A stretch of 62,330 bases of DNA from Fibrobacterota bacterium. Its GTDB lineage: Bacteria; Fibrobacterota; Chitinivibrionia; Chitinivibrionales; Chitinispirillaceae. The stretch lies in assembly GCA_023436145.1 (NCBI GenBank), contig JAEZKP010000053.1, positions 1 to 62,330 of the forward strand, written 5' to 3'. Below are positions 27,335 through 35,070 of the stretch, piece by piece. The translations under genes were made by a program, and so were the position numbers. The notes beneath the pieces are model-generated. The model ran no database searches. It saw nothing but the letters and a program-made list of their open reading frames with translations, and had not been told where the DNA came from. Each line of letters starts with the position of its first letter. Positions within the stretch are counted from its first letter, which is position 1.

Positions 27335-30300
27335 TAGTTGGAGCGGTCGAATCTTCAATTCCAGTTGGTCATGCACATTTTAGCTCAATAGGTCCAACTC
27401 GTGATGGACGTATTAAACCTGATATTGTAGCACCTGGAACAGGGCTTCAGAAAGATGGTTTGATTATAGAATTTGATTCTATAGCGATAATTCGAAGTTT
27501 AGGAACAGTACTGCACTCCTGGAATTTTAATAACGGAGAAAATGGATTTGGAGGTGAATTTTGCCAAGTAATTGATACCAGTCGAAATTCAGGTATCTTT
27601 CGGATAGAAACTTTTAGTTCACCATATTTCTTTATGAACCCAATTTTTCCTAATGATACACTGGTAATGAATAACAATGATTCAATTTTTATGCGTTTGC
27701 GAATATCAAAGGGAACACCTTTCGTACCTGATTCTATTATCCTCAAAGGCCTCTACTGGGTAAAAACTAACAGCCCAGATTATGTAAGTGGATTAGTAAG
27801 CTGGAATAAAAATGTCAGTTCAGGTAACTGGATAAATATCAAATTGCCTCTTAGCTGGACTGCTGGTGATACATTAAAAACAATTCGTCTCGATATTGCA
27901 CATAGAGAATCTGGTTTTATCATAGCTGATTCAACAAACGATTATATGTTATTTGGTATAGGCACTTCTTTGGCAGCTCCAGTCGTTTCTGGTATTTCAG
28001 CACTAATGCTCCAGAAATATAATGAAGATATAATCCATGCAAGAAACAGAGGTGGCTTTAACTTTAATATTCATCAGAATGCATGCTGGAATTCTACAAT
28101 TAGAGCCATATTGATCCATACTGCTACTGATCTAATTGATACTATTGGTCGTGGCAACGCGACTAATCCGGAATTTGGATATCATGGTGACTATACACCG
28201 CCTGTATATGGCATTGGACCGGACTGGTGTACAGGATGGGGGTTGGTTAATGCGGTAAAAGCATTGGAATATATGGATACAACAAAGTTTACTGAAGATA
28301 CCATCGGAGAAATAAATAGTATTGACGAATACTTGATGTATGTTCCACAAAATACTGTTAAAATGAAAACTACACTCGCCTGGGATGATCCTCCGGCTGT
28401 TGGCCGCAATGATACATCTTATGCATTTTTGCCTAAATTGATTAACGATTTAGATTTACAAGTAATTAGATTGTCGACCGGTGATACACTGAAACCATGG
28501 ATTTTAGATCACTCACCCCTTAATAATGGCATATTTATAACTTCTGGTACTCTTGCGGGAATTGATACTGTAATTACTCGTGCCAAGATATTAGCTAATC
28601 CTGCCTCACGCACAACCGATAAACGGGATTCATTAAATAATGTTGAAGTAGTTGAAATAGATACACCGTTGGCAGGTTTGTATAAAATCAGGGTTATAGC
28701 AAACAGTATAAATGCAAATCAGACATTGCCTGCAGATCCTTTTAATGATCGTCAGGATTACTCACTTATTCATGATTTTCCAATTATAAAGGACACTTCA
28801 ACCACTAACTGGAAAGTGTCCTCAACCGGAGCCGGTGACGTACGTGCAATATCAGATGCTTTTGCGCTTGCTTCTTCCGGGGATACGGTAACTATTAATG
28901 CAGGTTCATATACAATCTCAACTCCGGATAGCACCAATGGTGTTACACTGATTTTTAAACCAGGAGTGAATGTCAATCTGGATGGATTCGATGCTTATAT
29001 CTACGTGGGAACCGGTGGGAAAATAGTTGGTTCTGAAAATGTAACACTTTCATCCCAGATAGTTCTTTACAATACTCCAAACGCCCGTGAACCGCAATCT
29101 TCAGATAATGTCATAGGATTGTTCGGAAATCTCTGCAGAGCTATTATTGTCAGTACACCTGGAAAAACGATTAAAGTAGGACCTGGTGAATACTCGATAT
29201 GGACTCTGCACAATGAAGGATTGATAGGTGTTATGGATGCAAATCGCTCAAAATCCAGTATAATCAGGCTATATTTCTCTGGAATACCCACATGTGCACC
29301 TGAACCACCACAATCTCCCAGTATGCAGAAAACACTAATTAAAAACATACGTTTTGAGGTTTGTGATGAGGGTAAAAAAAATGCATTAACTTCATTTGGT
29401 GATGAAGAAATGGAATTCAGCAATTGTATTTTTGAAAATATCGATACAAACGGAATTATTACTGCAACTATGGTAGGACTGGGTGACTCCGTCTATGTGA
29501 GCAACGGCGTAAATCGTTTTACCAATTGCCTTTTCAGAAATTTCAAAGTTGGTGTAGACGCTTATTGCTGTACGACTCAGACACAGTCTCCTTATTTCAT
29601 CAATACAGTATTCGAAGGTTGCAGTACAGATATCAAATTTCCTTCAGGTTCTCAGGCATTCTGTCATATCGAAGCGAATCAGGTGCATTCCATTGCGGTA
29701 GGCACTCAACGATATACCGGTGCAACAGCAATCAATAATTTAATTATATCAACCTGTTCCTCAACACCACCCCGCAATCTGACTTTGAATAACATATCAC
29801 TGGTTGATGAACTGGCATCGGATTTCAGACCCTCCACCAGATCGGCCATTGTTGATAATGGAATCGATAAAGAAGATATCGGAGCCAGTAATACCGATAT
29901 GGTTCTTACATTGTCAAGATTCCTGAATGCTTCTGTAATTTTCACCACTGGAGATACATTAATTCTGAACAATGGTGTATTAACAAAAAACACTATCGGA
30001 AGTGATGTACAGCTTAAAACTGCTTACACTTTAAATTTGAGGCCGGTTTATGAGATTGTGATCAGTGCTAACTACATAGATCGTCAGTCAGAAGTAAGGC
30101 TCAAAACAAGCAGCTTAATTACAGTACCTGAATTACCGGCTGATTACACTGTTTTCGATGCAAAAATAAACGGTTATACTTTTGCTAAAGTTAATGCCTA
30201 TGGTTTGCCGGCTGCAGGTGATTCAACCACTATACAAGTTATTCCGGATAACATACAACCAGCACCGGTTGCAAATATAACAGCAACAGCTTCTGGAAGT

Positions 30301-30408
30301 AGTGCCGTTGTTTCATGGACAGCCAGCACAGAATCTGATATAGTGCGATATAAAGTTTACCGTTCTCCATCTTCTGCTCCTCACCTGCAATGCAAATTGC
30401 ATCTGTAA
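27310..30408 (+). CDS. Fragment 2: truncated peptidase S8 domain, P-domain-like barrel, beta-helix and FnIII
   Basis: This is a 1,032-codon open frame whose only upstream start is a TTG. It begins at GIVVGAVES and FSSIGPTRDGRIKPDIVAPGT and carries the catalytic Ser in FGIGTSLAAPVVSG. A Kp43-type jelly-roll follows (TTLAWDDPPAVG, LINDLDLQVI), then a pectin-lyase-like beta-helix (from about residue 500) and an FnIII domain (VANITATASG, IVRYKVYRS). The catalytic Asp and His blocks are absent, so proteolysis is not expected. An inserted segment separates the oxyanion region from the Ser block. Confidence 0.65.
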   Translation: MQKNKNGIVVGAVESSIPVGHAHFSSIGPTRDGRIKPDIVAPGTGLQKDGLIIEFDSIAIIRSLGTVLHSWNFNNGENGFGGEFCQVIDTSRNSGIFRIETFSSPYFFMNPIFPNDTLVMNNNDSIFMRLRISKGTPFVPDSIILKGLYWVKTNSPDYVSGLVSWNKNVSSGNWINIKLPLSWTAGDTLKTIRLDIAHRESGFIIADSTNDYMLFGIGTSLAAPVVSGISALMLQKYNEDIIHARNRGGFNFNIHQNACWNSTIRAILIHTATDLIDTIGRGNATNPEFGYHGDYTPPVYGIGPDWCTGWGLVNAVKALEYMDTTKFTEDTIGEINSIDEYLMYVPQNTVKMKTTLAWDDPPAVGRNDTSYAFLPKLINDLDLQVIRLSTGDTLKPWILDHSPLNNGIFITSGTLAGIDTVITRAKILANPASRTTDKRDSLNNVEVVEIDTPLAGLYKIRVIANSINANQTLPADPFNDRQDYSLIHDFPIIKDTSTTNWKVSSTGAGDVRAISDAFALASSGDTVTINAGSYTISTPDSTNGVTLIFKPGVNVNLDGFDAYIYVGTGGKIVGSENVTLSSQIVLYNTPNAREPQSSDNVIGLFGNLCRAIIVSTPGKTIKVGPGEYSIWTLHNEGLIGVMDANRSKSSIIRLYFSGIPTCAPEPPQSPSMQKTLIKNIRFEVCDEGKKNALTSFGDEEMEFSNCIFENIDTNGIITATMVGLGDSVYVSNGVNRFTNCLFRNFKVGVDAYCCTTQTQSPYFINTVFEGCSTDIKFPSGSQAFCHIEANQVHSIAVGTQRYTGATAINNLIISTCSSTPPRNLTLNNISLVDELASDFRPSTRSAIVDNGIDKEDIGASNTDMVLTLSRFLNASVIFTTGDTLILNNGVLTKNTIGSDVQLKTAYTLNLRPVYEIVISANYIDRQSEVRLKTSSLITVPELPADYTVFDAKINGYTFAKVNAYGLPAAGDSTTIQVIPDNIQPAPVANITATASGSSAVVSWTASTESDIVRYKVYRSPSSAPHLQCKLHL

Positions 30409-31025
30409 GCAGGAGTATAACAACTTACACAGATCCAGGGCATTCACCGACTAATTTCAACTATAATGTCATAACTTATGACTCCACCGGAAACCAGAGT
30501 GCTTCTTATCCTGCACTACCGTTACGGGTTCAAATGAAAGATAATGGTTATAATGAGATCAATATCACAAAACCATTCTTAATAGTTACCAATCTTTCGG
30601 ATCAGACCATTTCAGGATTTAAAGTCAGGGTATGGTTTTCACGTGAAGAGTTTCCAGGCAAGCAGATAGTTGTAGACAGTTATTACAAGAATCCTGGTAC
30701 CATAAGCATAACAAAAGGAGTGCATCCGTTAAACAGTAATATCGTTTATGTTGATCTTAATTATCCCCTTGCATACCAACTCCTACCAGGTGCATCTACA
30801 CCGGTAGATGGAGTGCAGTTTGGTGTTCATTATACCAATTACTATCCTGGTCAGTGGATTAAAAGTAATGACTGGTCGTATCAGGGCATGAGCAGCACCT
30901 ATAATGTAACTCAAAGAGTGACAGCATACAATAATGATGGAATCCTTATCTATGGAAATGAACCAACTCTGGCAACGTTATCCTCTCCACCAGTATTAAA
31001 CCGTGGGGAATGTATTGGGTTTTGA
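30390..31025 (+). CDS. Fragment 3: end of FnIII and CBM3-like cellulose-binding module
   Basis: This 211-codon segment continues the FnIII domain in another frame (ITTYTDPGHSPTNFNYNVIT). It then reads a family 3 type carbohydrate-binding module: INITKPFLIVTNLSDQTISGFKVRVWF, shortened here to its core TISGFKVRVWF, followed by NYYPGQWIKSNDWSYQG. CBM3 modules bind crystalline cellulose or chitin. It has no ribosome binding site of its own. Confidence 0.55.
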   Translation: MQIASVSRSITTYTDPGHSPTNFNYNVITYDSTGNQSASYPALPLRVQMKDNGYNEINITKPFLIVTNLSDQTISGFKVRVWFSREEFPGKQIVVDSYYKNPGTISITKGVHPLNSNIVYVDLNYPLAYQLLPGASTPVDGVQFGVHYTNYYPGQWIKSNDWSYQGMSSTYNVTQRVTAYNNDGILIYGNEPTLATLSSPPVLNRGECIGF

Positions 31026-31467
31026 AAATTGTTCCGGCTGGAGTGTTTCGTTAGGTAGTATGACTCAGGATACAGTGTCAAAAACACAAGGCATTGCTTC
31101 GGTGAATTTTTCCGGTGGAGGAAACCAGGAGATCATTTCTACAGATCTGAAGACAACAGATATCACTGGTGAAACATCTCTGTTTAAAATCGATCTGTTC
31201 GTGGGCACAACTCAACCAAATCCTTACTGGGTGGGAACGCTTCAGCTGTATGTGAATTGTCCTTCAGGTGGACTTGTAAACACATTGATAGGGCATAAGG
31301 AGCTTACCCCTTTAAGCAGAGGTGCATTTAATACTCTGAGCTATACTATTCCAACAAATGTCTTAAATGTAATGCGGGGAAATTTCAATGATTTCAGTTT
31401 CAGATTATTATTGAATACCAATAGTGGATCTGGGCCATACAAGATGGATAAAATGCGATTTGAGTAA
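31003..31467 (+). CDS. Fragment 4: C-terminal beta-sandwich of the exoprotein
   Basis: This 154-codon segment follows a frame change at a GGGG tract at about 31004-31007 (GNVLGFENCSGWS). It reads a jelly-roll-like, carbohydrate-binding type domain ending KMDKMRFE. A strong terminator follows 38 bp later. Confidence 0.5.
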   Translation: MGNVLGFENCSGWSVSLGSMTQDTVSKTQGIASVNFSGGGNQEIISTDLKTTDITGETSLFKIDLFVGTTQPNPYWVGTLQLYVNCPSGGLVNTLIGHKELTPLSRGAFNTLSYTIPTNVLNVMRGNFNDFSFRLLLNTNSGSGPYKMDKMRFE

Positions 31468-31504
31468 GTATTTCATCGGTCAAATACTATTTCCAGGTAT
31501 AATG

Positions 31505-31540
31505 AATAAAGAGGCCGGATTAAATTCCGGTCTCTTTATT
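31505..31540. terminator. Strong bidirectional terminator inside the transposon
   Basis: A 14-bp stem AATAAAGAGGCCGG / CCGGTCTCTTTATT (one G-T pair) with an 8-nt loop. T runs lie on the plus side and A runs on the minus side, so it can end the cargo transcript and the resolvase remnant. Confidence 0.85.
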
Positions 31541-31679
31541 TCAAGTGCTCATTCTTATTTACAGGTGCATTATTGAATTTAACACAACGATAGAGTGTGG
31601 ATTTTGAAATATTCAGCGTTTTACAGATATCATTGCTGTGAATTCTCTTAAGCAGCATGGGCAATCCATAGATGAAAAA
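31536..31679 (-). pseudogene. tnpR: Serine recombinase (resolvase) C-terminal remnant
   Basis: This open remnant of about 48 codons reads SNDICKTLNISKSTLYRCV near its middle. That is the helix-turn-helix DNA-binding end of Hin/TnpR-type serine recombinases. The catalytic domain is gone. It overlaps the beginning of the tnpA remnant on the other strand, so the exact junction between the two scraps lies at about 31640-31660. Confidence 0.7.
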
Positions 31680-31805
31680 TTATTGCAGCATTTGTCTCCT
31701 CTTGGCTGGGAACACATTAATCTAACCGGAGATTAGATCTGGCATTCACAAAAGAAACTAAAAAAGGGCTTTTTCAGGCCATTAAGGCCAATTATAAATC
31801 CTTAG
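31638..31805 (+). pseudogene. tnpA: Tn3-family transposase C-terminal remnant
   Basis: The frame reads LLQHLSPLGWEHINLTGD, an in-frame TAG, then IWHSQKKLKKGFFRPLRP and a TAG inside the inverted repeat. SPLGWEHINLTGDY.W...FRPLRP is the hallmark end of Tn3 TnpA. Here the Tyr codon has become TAG. More than 900 residues of the transposase are missing. Confidence 0.88.
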
Positions 31806-31838
31806 CGTACGTTATATTCCGTTTTCTGTGTGCACCCC
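31801..31838 (-). repeat. Tn3-family terminal inverted repeat, right
   Basis: The reverse complement begins GGGGTGCACACAGAAAAC and ends GTACGCTAAG, matching the left end at 36 of 38 positions. Confidence 0.93.
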
Positions 31839-31843
31839 GTATT
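31839..31843 (+). repeat. Target site duplication, right copy (GTATT)
   Basis: GTATT immediately outside the right inverted repeat. It is identical to the left flank. Confidence 0.88.
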
Positions 31844-31853
31844 GAGCTTTGCC

Positions 31854-32672
31854 CTAACTATTCTTGCCAAATTCCAGAAAATAAGCGCACTTTTCGCATT
31901 TTTCATTTGTGTATTGAAATGAGATTCCCTCTATAAGACCTTCCACAATCCAGCAGGGATCTCTGGAGGGTGAAATCTTTTTGAAACACTCATCACAGCT
32001 GGTAGCGTTGTCAGGATGCTGGTTTTCAAAGAAATCCCAGCAGGGTATCCGTTTCCGGGGTTTGACGGGGATGGTCTGTGTGGTTGCAGTTTCTGCAGCC
32101 TTTTTTTCTGCTTCTCTGGCTTCTTCTATTTTTTTCTTCTGAAGATCAAATAACTGAAGTGCAGCCTGTTGATCTGCAGCCATAAAGAGAAGTTTAGATA
32201 ATTTGGTGCTGGTAAAAATTGCCAGGGCATACCCTTGCACTCCTGTCACAATGAGCATTCCCTTATTGGCCTGTGCATCTTTATGCATTTTAACCAGTAA
32301 TCCCAGACCACAGGAATAGATATTATTCACCTGTGAGAGATCCAGAATCACATTGTATCTGCCATTTTTATTCAGAGTTTCCCATACTTTTTCCAATGCG
32401 CGAGTCTTGTCGCTATTAATGACTCCATCACAGGAAATTGTGGCAATATCGGCTCTGGTGTCAGTCTCAATGCCATCGTTGCGATTCATCATCAGATAGT
32501 AATTACATTTTCTGCATTTTTGAAGCTGTGCTTTATTCTGTTGAAGCGAGGTACCCTTAAGGATCCAGCATTTGATGTTATCCAGCTCTTCAGGACTGCT
32601 TTGAAAACTGGTCCATACGAAACAGGATTTTCTTTCTTTTTCACTGCAATTGGTTATTTCGAAGCATTTCAC
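31854..32672 (-). CDS. STAS-domain protein flanked by two homologous Cys-rich modules
   Basis: A 272-residue cytosolic protein. A central STAS domain (about 75-175; ISCDGVINSD, YNVILDLSQVNNIYSCGLGLLV) resembles anti-sigma-factor antagonists, but the usual phospho-Ser position reads NNIYSCG. Both ends carry a CW..G...CxxCxYY/F module: KCWILKG with KCRKCNYYL at the N side, and PCWIVEG with KCEKCAYFL at the C side. The two are clearly duplicates. Such modules occur on bacterial signalling proteins and probably bind metal or an Fe-S cluster, giving a redox-sensing idea. No partner kinase or sigma gene is adjacent. Confidence 0.8.
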   Translation of the reverse strand: MKCFEITNCSEKERKSCFVWTSFQSSPEELDNIKCWILKGTSLQQNKAQLQKCRKCNYYLMMNRNDGIETDTRADIATISCDGVINSDKTRALEKVWETLNKNGRYNVILDLSQVNNIYSCGLGLLVKMHKDAQANKGMLIVTGVQGYALAIFTSTKLSKLLFMAADQQAALQLFDLQKKKIEEAREAEKKAAETATTQTIPVKPRKRIPCWDFFENQHPDNATSCDECFKKISPSRDPCWIVEGLIEGISFQYTNEKCEKCAYFLEFGKNS

Positions 32673-33024
32673 GAAAAAATCCTTTCAAAAATCACTCTCT
32701 GATCAAAAGCGCTGGATAAGACTGTATTTATGGTGAATATGCTTATCTGAAGTGCGATACCTCTGAAAAATATCACAGATTGTGTAATGGGTGCAAGAGA
32801 GATTTAAAAAATTTTGAGTCAGGATAGAAACTGCAGCTGTTTAGTCATATAACTCGGGGACGGAGGAACCAAAGCAAACATTCTAGTGTTACAAAGTTTC
32901 CTTCATTTCCAGGGAAGAATGAGTGAAAGGGGAGTTTTTCTGTTTTACACTTATTGTTTTTAATATACAGAATAAATATATTGTAATGTAAAGTGAATGC
33001 AGAAAATTGAGAAAGGAGTCTGAA
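32673..33024. other. Intergenic region between STAS and flavodoxin genes
   Basis: This is a 352-bp divergent region that should contain both promoters. A GC-rich island, GGGGACGGAGGAACC (32856-32870), stands out in AT-rich DNA and recalls the c-di-AMP (ydaO) riboswitch core, but the partner strands are not seen. AAAGGAG (33012-33018) is the ribosome binding site of the flavodoxin. Confidence 0.45.
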
Positions 33025-33507
33025 ATGAAGGTATTGGTGGTTTATTACTCAAGAACAGGAACAACAAGGAAACTGGCCCAAAAACTCTCTGTTCAACTAA
33101 ATGCTGATATCGAAGAAGTTGTGGATAAAAAAAACCGGTCCGGTTTGATAGGTTGGTTGTATGGCGGAAGAGATGGTATGAAAAGGATCCCCACAGAGAT
33201 AGATCCCATAAAGAACAATCCTTCAGATTATGATGTTGTATTAATTGGTGGTCCTTTGTGGGGGTTTAAAGGGATAGCACCAGCATCCAGAACCTATCTG
33301 TTGCAAAATAAAGATAAAATCAAACAGGTCGCCTTTTTTATGACCAGAGCCGGTAAGTCCCCAAGTAGCCCAGCATTGGATGATCTCAAAGAGGTTTATG
33401 GCAAAGCAGTGATCGCAACTCTGGATTTGAGGCAAAAGGAATTAGAGAGTACTGAAGCAGCAGAGGAGATAAACTCATTTGTAACAATGATAAAAAACTA
33501 CAAGTAA
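33025..33507 (+). CDS. Flavodoxin-family protein
   Basis: The 160-residue flavodoxin fold has the FMN phosphate loop YYSRTGTTRKLA at residues 7-18, VVLIGGPLWGFKGIAP in the aromatic-loop region, and AFFMTRAGKSP. It is an electron carrier or NAD(P)H-dependent FMN reductase-like protein. The ATG at 33025, with AAAGGAGTCTGAA in front, is preferred over a TTG 18 bp upstream. Confidence 0.88.
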   Translation: MKVLVVYYSRTGTTRKLAQKLSVQLNADIEEVVDKKNRSGLIGWLYGGRDGMKRIPTEIDPIKNNPSDYDVVLIGGPLWGFKGIAPASRTYLLQNKDKIKQVAFFMTRAGKSPSSPALDDLKEVYGKAVIATLDLRQKELESTEAAEEINSFVTMIKNYK

Positions 33508-33671
33508 ACCTGAAATAATATTCAAATTTAGTATTTTTGATGAGTTTGAAACGTGTGAGAATATCTGCACCATCACTCGTATTGCAAACGAATTCAGGTT
33601 GATTAAAGAAATGCGGGTTTTAACATGTTTGCATCTGCAAATGGTGAACTGTTTGAAATGCTGTAATTTTA

Positions 33672-34103
33672 TTAATTAAATTTCTTTACTTTCTCAATAT
33701 TTTCCACCAGGAGCCAATCATCCATGTTTCCAAAACTGCTTTTATCGATAGCAAAAGGATTTATTTCTTCTATTCTGCTGATACCAATTAACACCAGGTA
33801 TCTTTTTCCGGCCCATCTTTTGAATTGAGTTTCAGTTAATTGAAGCTTATCCTGATTGTTTTCAATTAAGGTGACAGATTCTTCAGCTGACATTTTTTCT
33901 GAATTAAATACTGATGTAACGACTGCTTTAGCCTTTACGTATCCTTCAGCGTTATTATTAATAAAATAGAGAATATCACCTGCATTGACTCTGCCATGAG
34001 GCATTTTTCTTCCGGTTGCCCCGCGTACAATCATACTTTTACTTCCATTGAGAAGTTTTTCAAATTCCTTTGCTTTGGTATCCAGATAAACTATATGGTC
34101 CAT
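33672..34103 (-). CDS. PUA-like (ASCH/EVE-type) domain protein
   Basis: A 143-residue protein with the beta-barrel outline of ASCH/EVE domains: YLDTKAKEFEKLLNGSKSMI followed by GRVNAGDILYFINN, AKAVVTSV and YLVLIGISRIEEI. PUA-like domains bind RNA or modified bases. The assignment rests on pattern only. No ribosome binding site stands out. It is followed by the frameshifted zinc-ribbon gene in the same direction. Confidence 0.55.
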   Translation of the reverse strand: MDHIVYLDTKAKEFEKLLNGSKSMIVRGATGRKMPHGRVNAGDILYFINNNAEGYVKAKAVVTSVFNSEKMSAEESVTLIENNQDKLQLTETQFKRWAGKRYLVLIGISRIEEINPFAIDKSSFGNMDDWLLVENIEKVKKFN

Positions 34104-34231
34104 ATTTCCAGGTTCATCCCTTTTTGTCCAATTGCACTACCTGTACTCTTAAATTCAAAGTATTATTACAGATGGAATTAAGATAATTAAACCTGCGTTT
34201 GATAACAAACTTTTTTCAAAAACAGGAATAA

Positions 34232-34755
34232 TCAGGACATTGCAGCCTGGCTCTCATCTTTTTTCATTTGGGACTTTTTAACAACTTGTTCTGCCAGGGT
34301 ATATCTGAGAATTCTCTGAAGTTCCTCTGATGGATGGGATGGGTCCGGGCTCCTGAACAATTCAATAAGGTTTCTTATTATCTGTACCGGGGTTATTATG
34401 ATTCCCCAGGGAAAACCCCACCAGCCAATTATCAATGAGAAAAGAAGTGCACTGATCTGTTTCTTTACTGCACAGGAGCGGCAGCAGATATGCGGTTGCG
34501 TTTTCCATGATGTAAAAAGAAGAAGTGAATAAACGGAATGTGATTTAAATACATCGACAGGTCCCCTGCCGCTGCATTTGGGACAAATATCGGAATGAAC
34601 GTTAGCTACATACTGATCAACTGCACTTTGGGGTATTTGATCCGCAACAGATGCCAAAAAACTTTATTCACACATTCAACACTGCAGTACATCCGCCCCT
34701 CAGATGGCCTGCCTCGAAAGAGAATGGGAGAATTACAATAAGCACATTTTTTCAT
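34232..34755 (-). pseudogene. Zinc-ribbon membrane protein split by a frameshift
   Basis: From the ATG at 34755 the frame reads a zinc-finger start (CAYCNSP, then MYCSVEC) and runs to the A6 tract at 34656-34661. There a one-base shift continues as ASVADQIPQSAVDQYV with a second zinc ribbon (CPKCSGRG, CCRSCAVKKQ) and a membrane segment (LLFSLIIGWWGFPWGIIITP). A T inserted in the coding-strand T6 would restore one protein of about 174 residues. The downstream part alone has only a TTG start without a good ribosome binding site. It could be a true mutation, slippage at the homopolymer, or a sequencing error. Confidence 0.75.
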
Positions 34756-35070
34756 AATTAATCTTTCTACAGGTTAAAAATTCATTGATAACTTGAACGC
34801 AGGCGTCATTTAAATATCTTGATCGGACGATTCTTTTGCATTGGACAATCGTCTGTTCCAGATAGTAGTATTATCAAAGCAGAACCAAAATATCAATCGG
34901 TTTATGGGTTTCCTGGCAAAAACCATATTTGATGTAAGATGTAAACTCGAGATGCAGTATTGGATTCGTAAATAAAATTGCTTTGGAACTTTTTTAAACA
35001 CATCATCGTTACAACAAGTTAATATATTATAGAAAAAGAAGGTCATTGAAAAAAAGTAAAGGAAAAAACA
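34756..35070. other. Divergent intergenic region upstream of the beta-lactamase
   Basis: A 315-bp AT-rich region without a gene. It must hold promoters for both neighbours, but I see no convincing -35/-10 pair. AAAGGAAAA at about 35059-35067 is the ribosome binding site for the GTG start at 35071. Confidence 0.45.

Larger units (their letters stand above)
26975..31467 (+). pseudogene. Multidomain subtilase/beta-helix/FnIII/CBM3 exoprotein, disrupted by deletion and two frameshifts
   Basis: Four overlapping open segments join into one protein. They are a signal peptide plus prodomain-like region, the distal half of a peptidase S8 domain with its jelly-roll, a right-handed beta-helix-like region, a fibronectin III domain, a CBM3-like module and a terminal beta-sandwich. 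The part of the S8 domain carrying the catalytic Asp and His is missing near 27310. Frame shifts occur near 30390 and near the G tract at about 31004-31007. The frame junctions fall inside otherwise continuous homology, which is why I call it one gene. Sequencing error could explain the two shifts but not the missing catalytic region. Confidence 0.75.
25673..31838. mobile_element. Tn3-family (Tn21-like ends) transposon, deletion derivative
   Basis: This 6,166-bp element is bounded by 38-bp inverted repeats that begin GGGGTGC and contain CACAGAAAACGG and CTAAG, the signature of Tn21/Tn501-type ends. The two ends match at 36 of 38 positions. The 5 bp outside each end are identical (GTATT), a perfect target duplication of the length Tn3 elements make. 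Inside lie C-terminal scraps of a Tn3 transposase and a serine resolvase next to the right end, and a cargo exoprotein region. Nothing else of tnpA remains, so the element is non-autonomous. It sits 10 bp past the stop of the STAS gene. Confidence 0.93.

Noticed and set aside
34656..34661. Canonical -1 programmed frameshift site in the zinc-ribbon gene
   Set aside because: The coding-strand U6 does not fit the X-XXY-YYZ heptamer in the zero frame. A plain mutation, homopolymer slippage or a read error is simpler.
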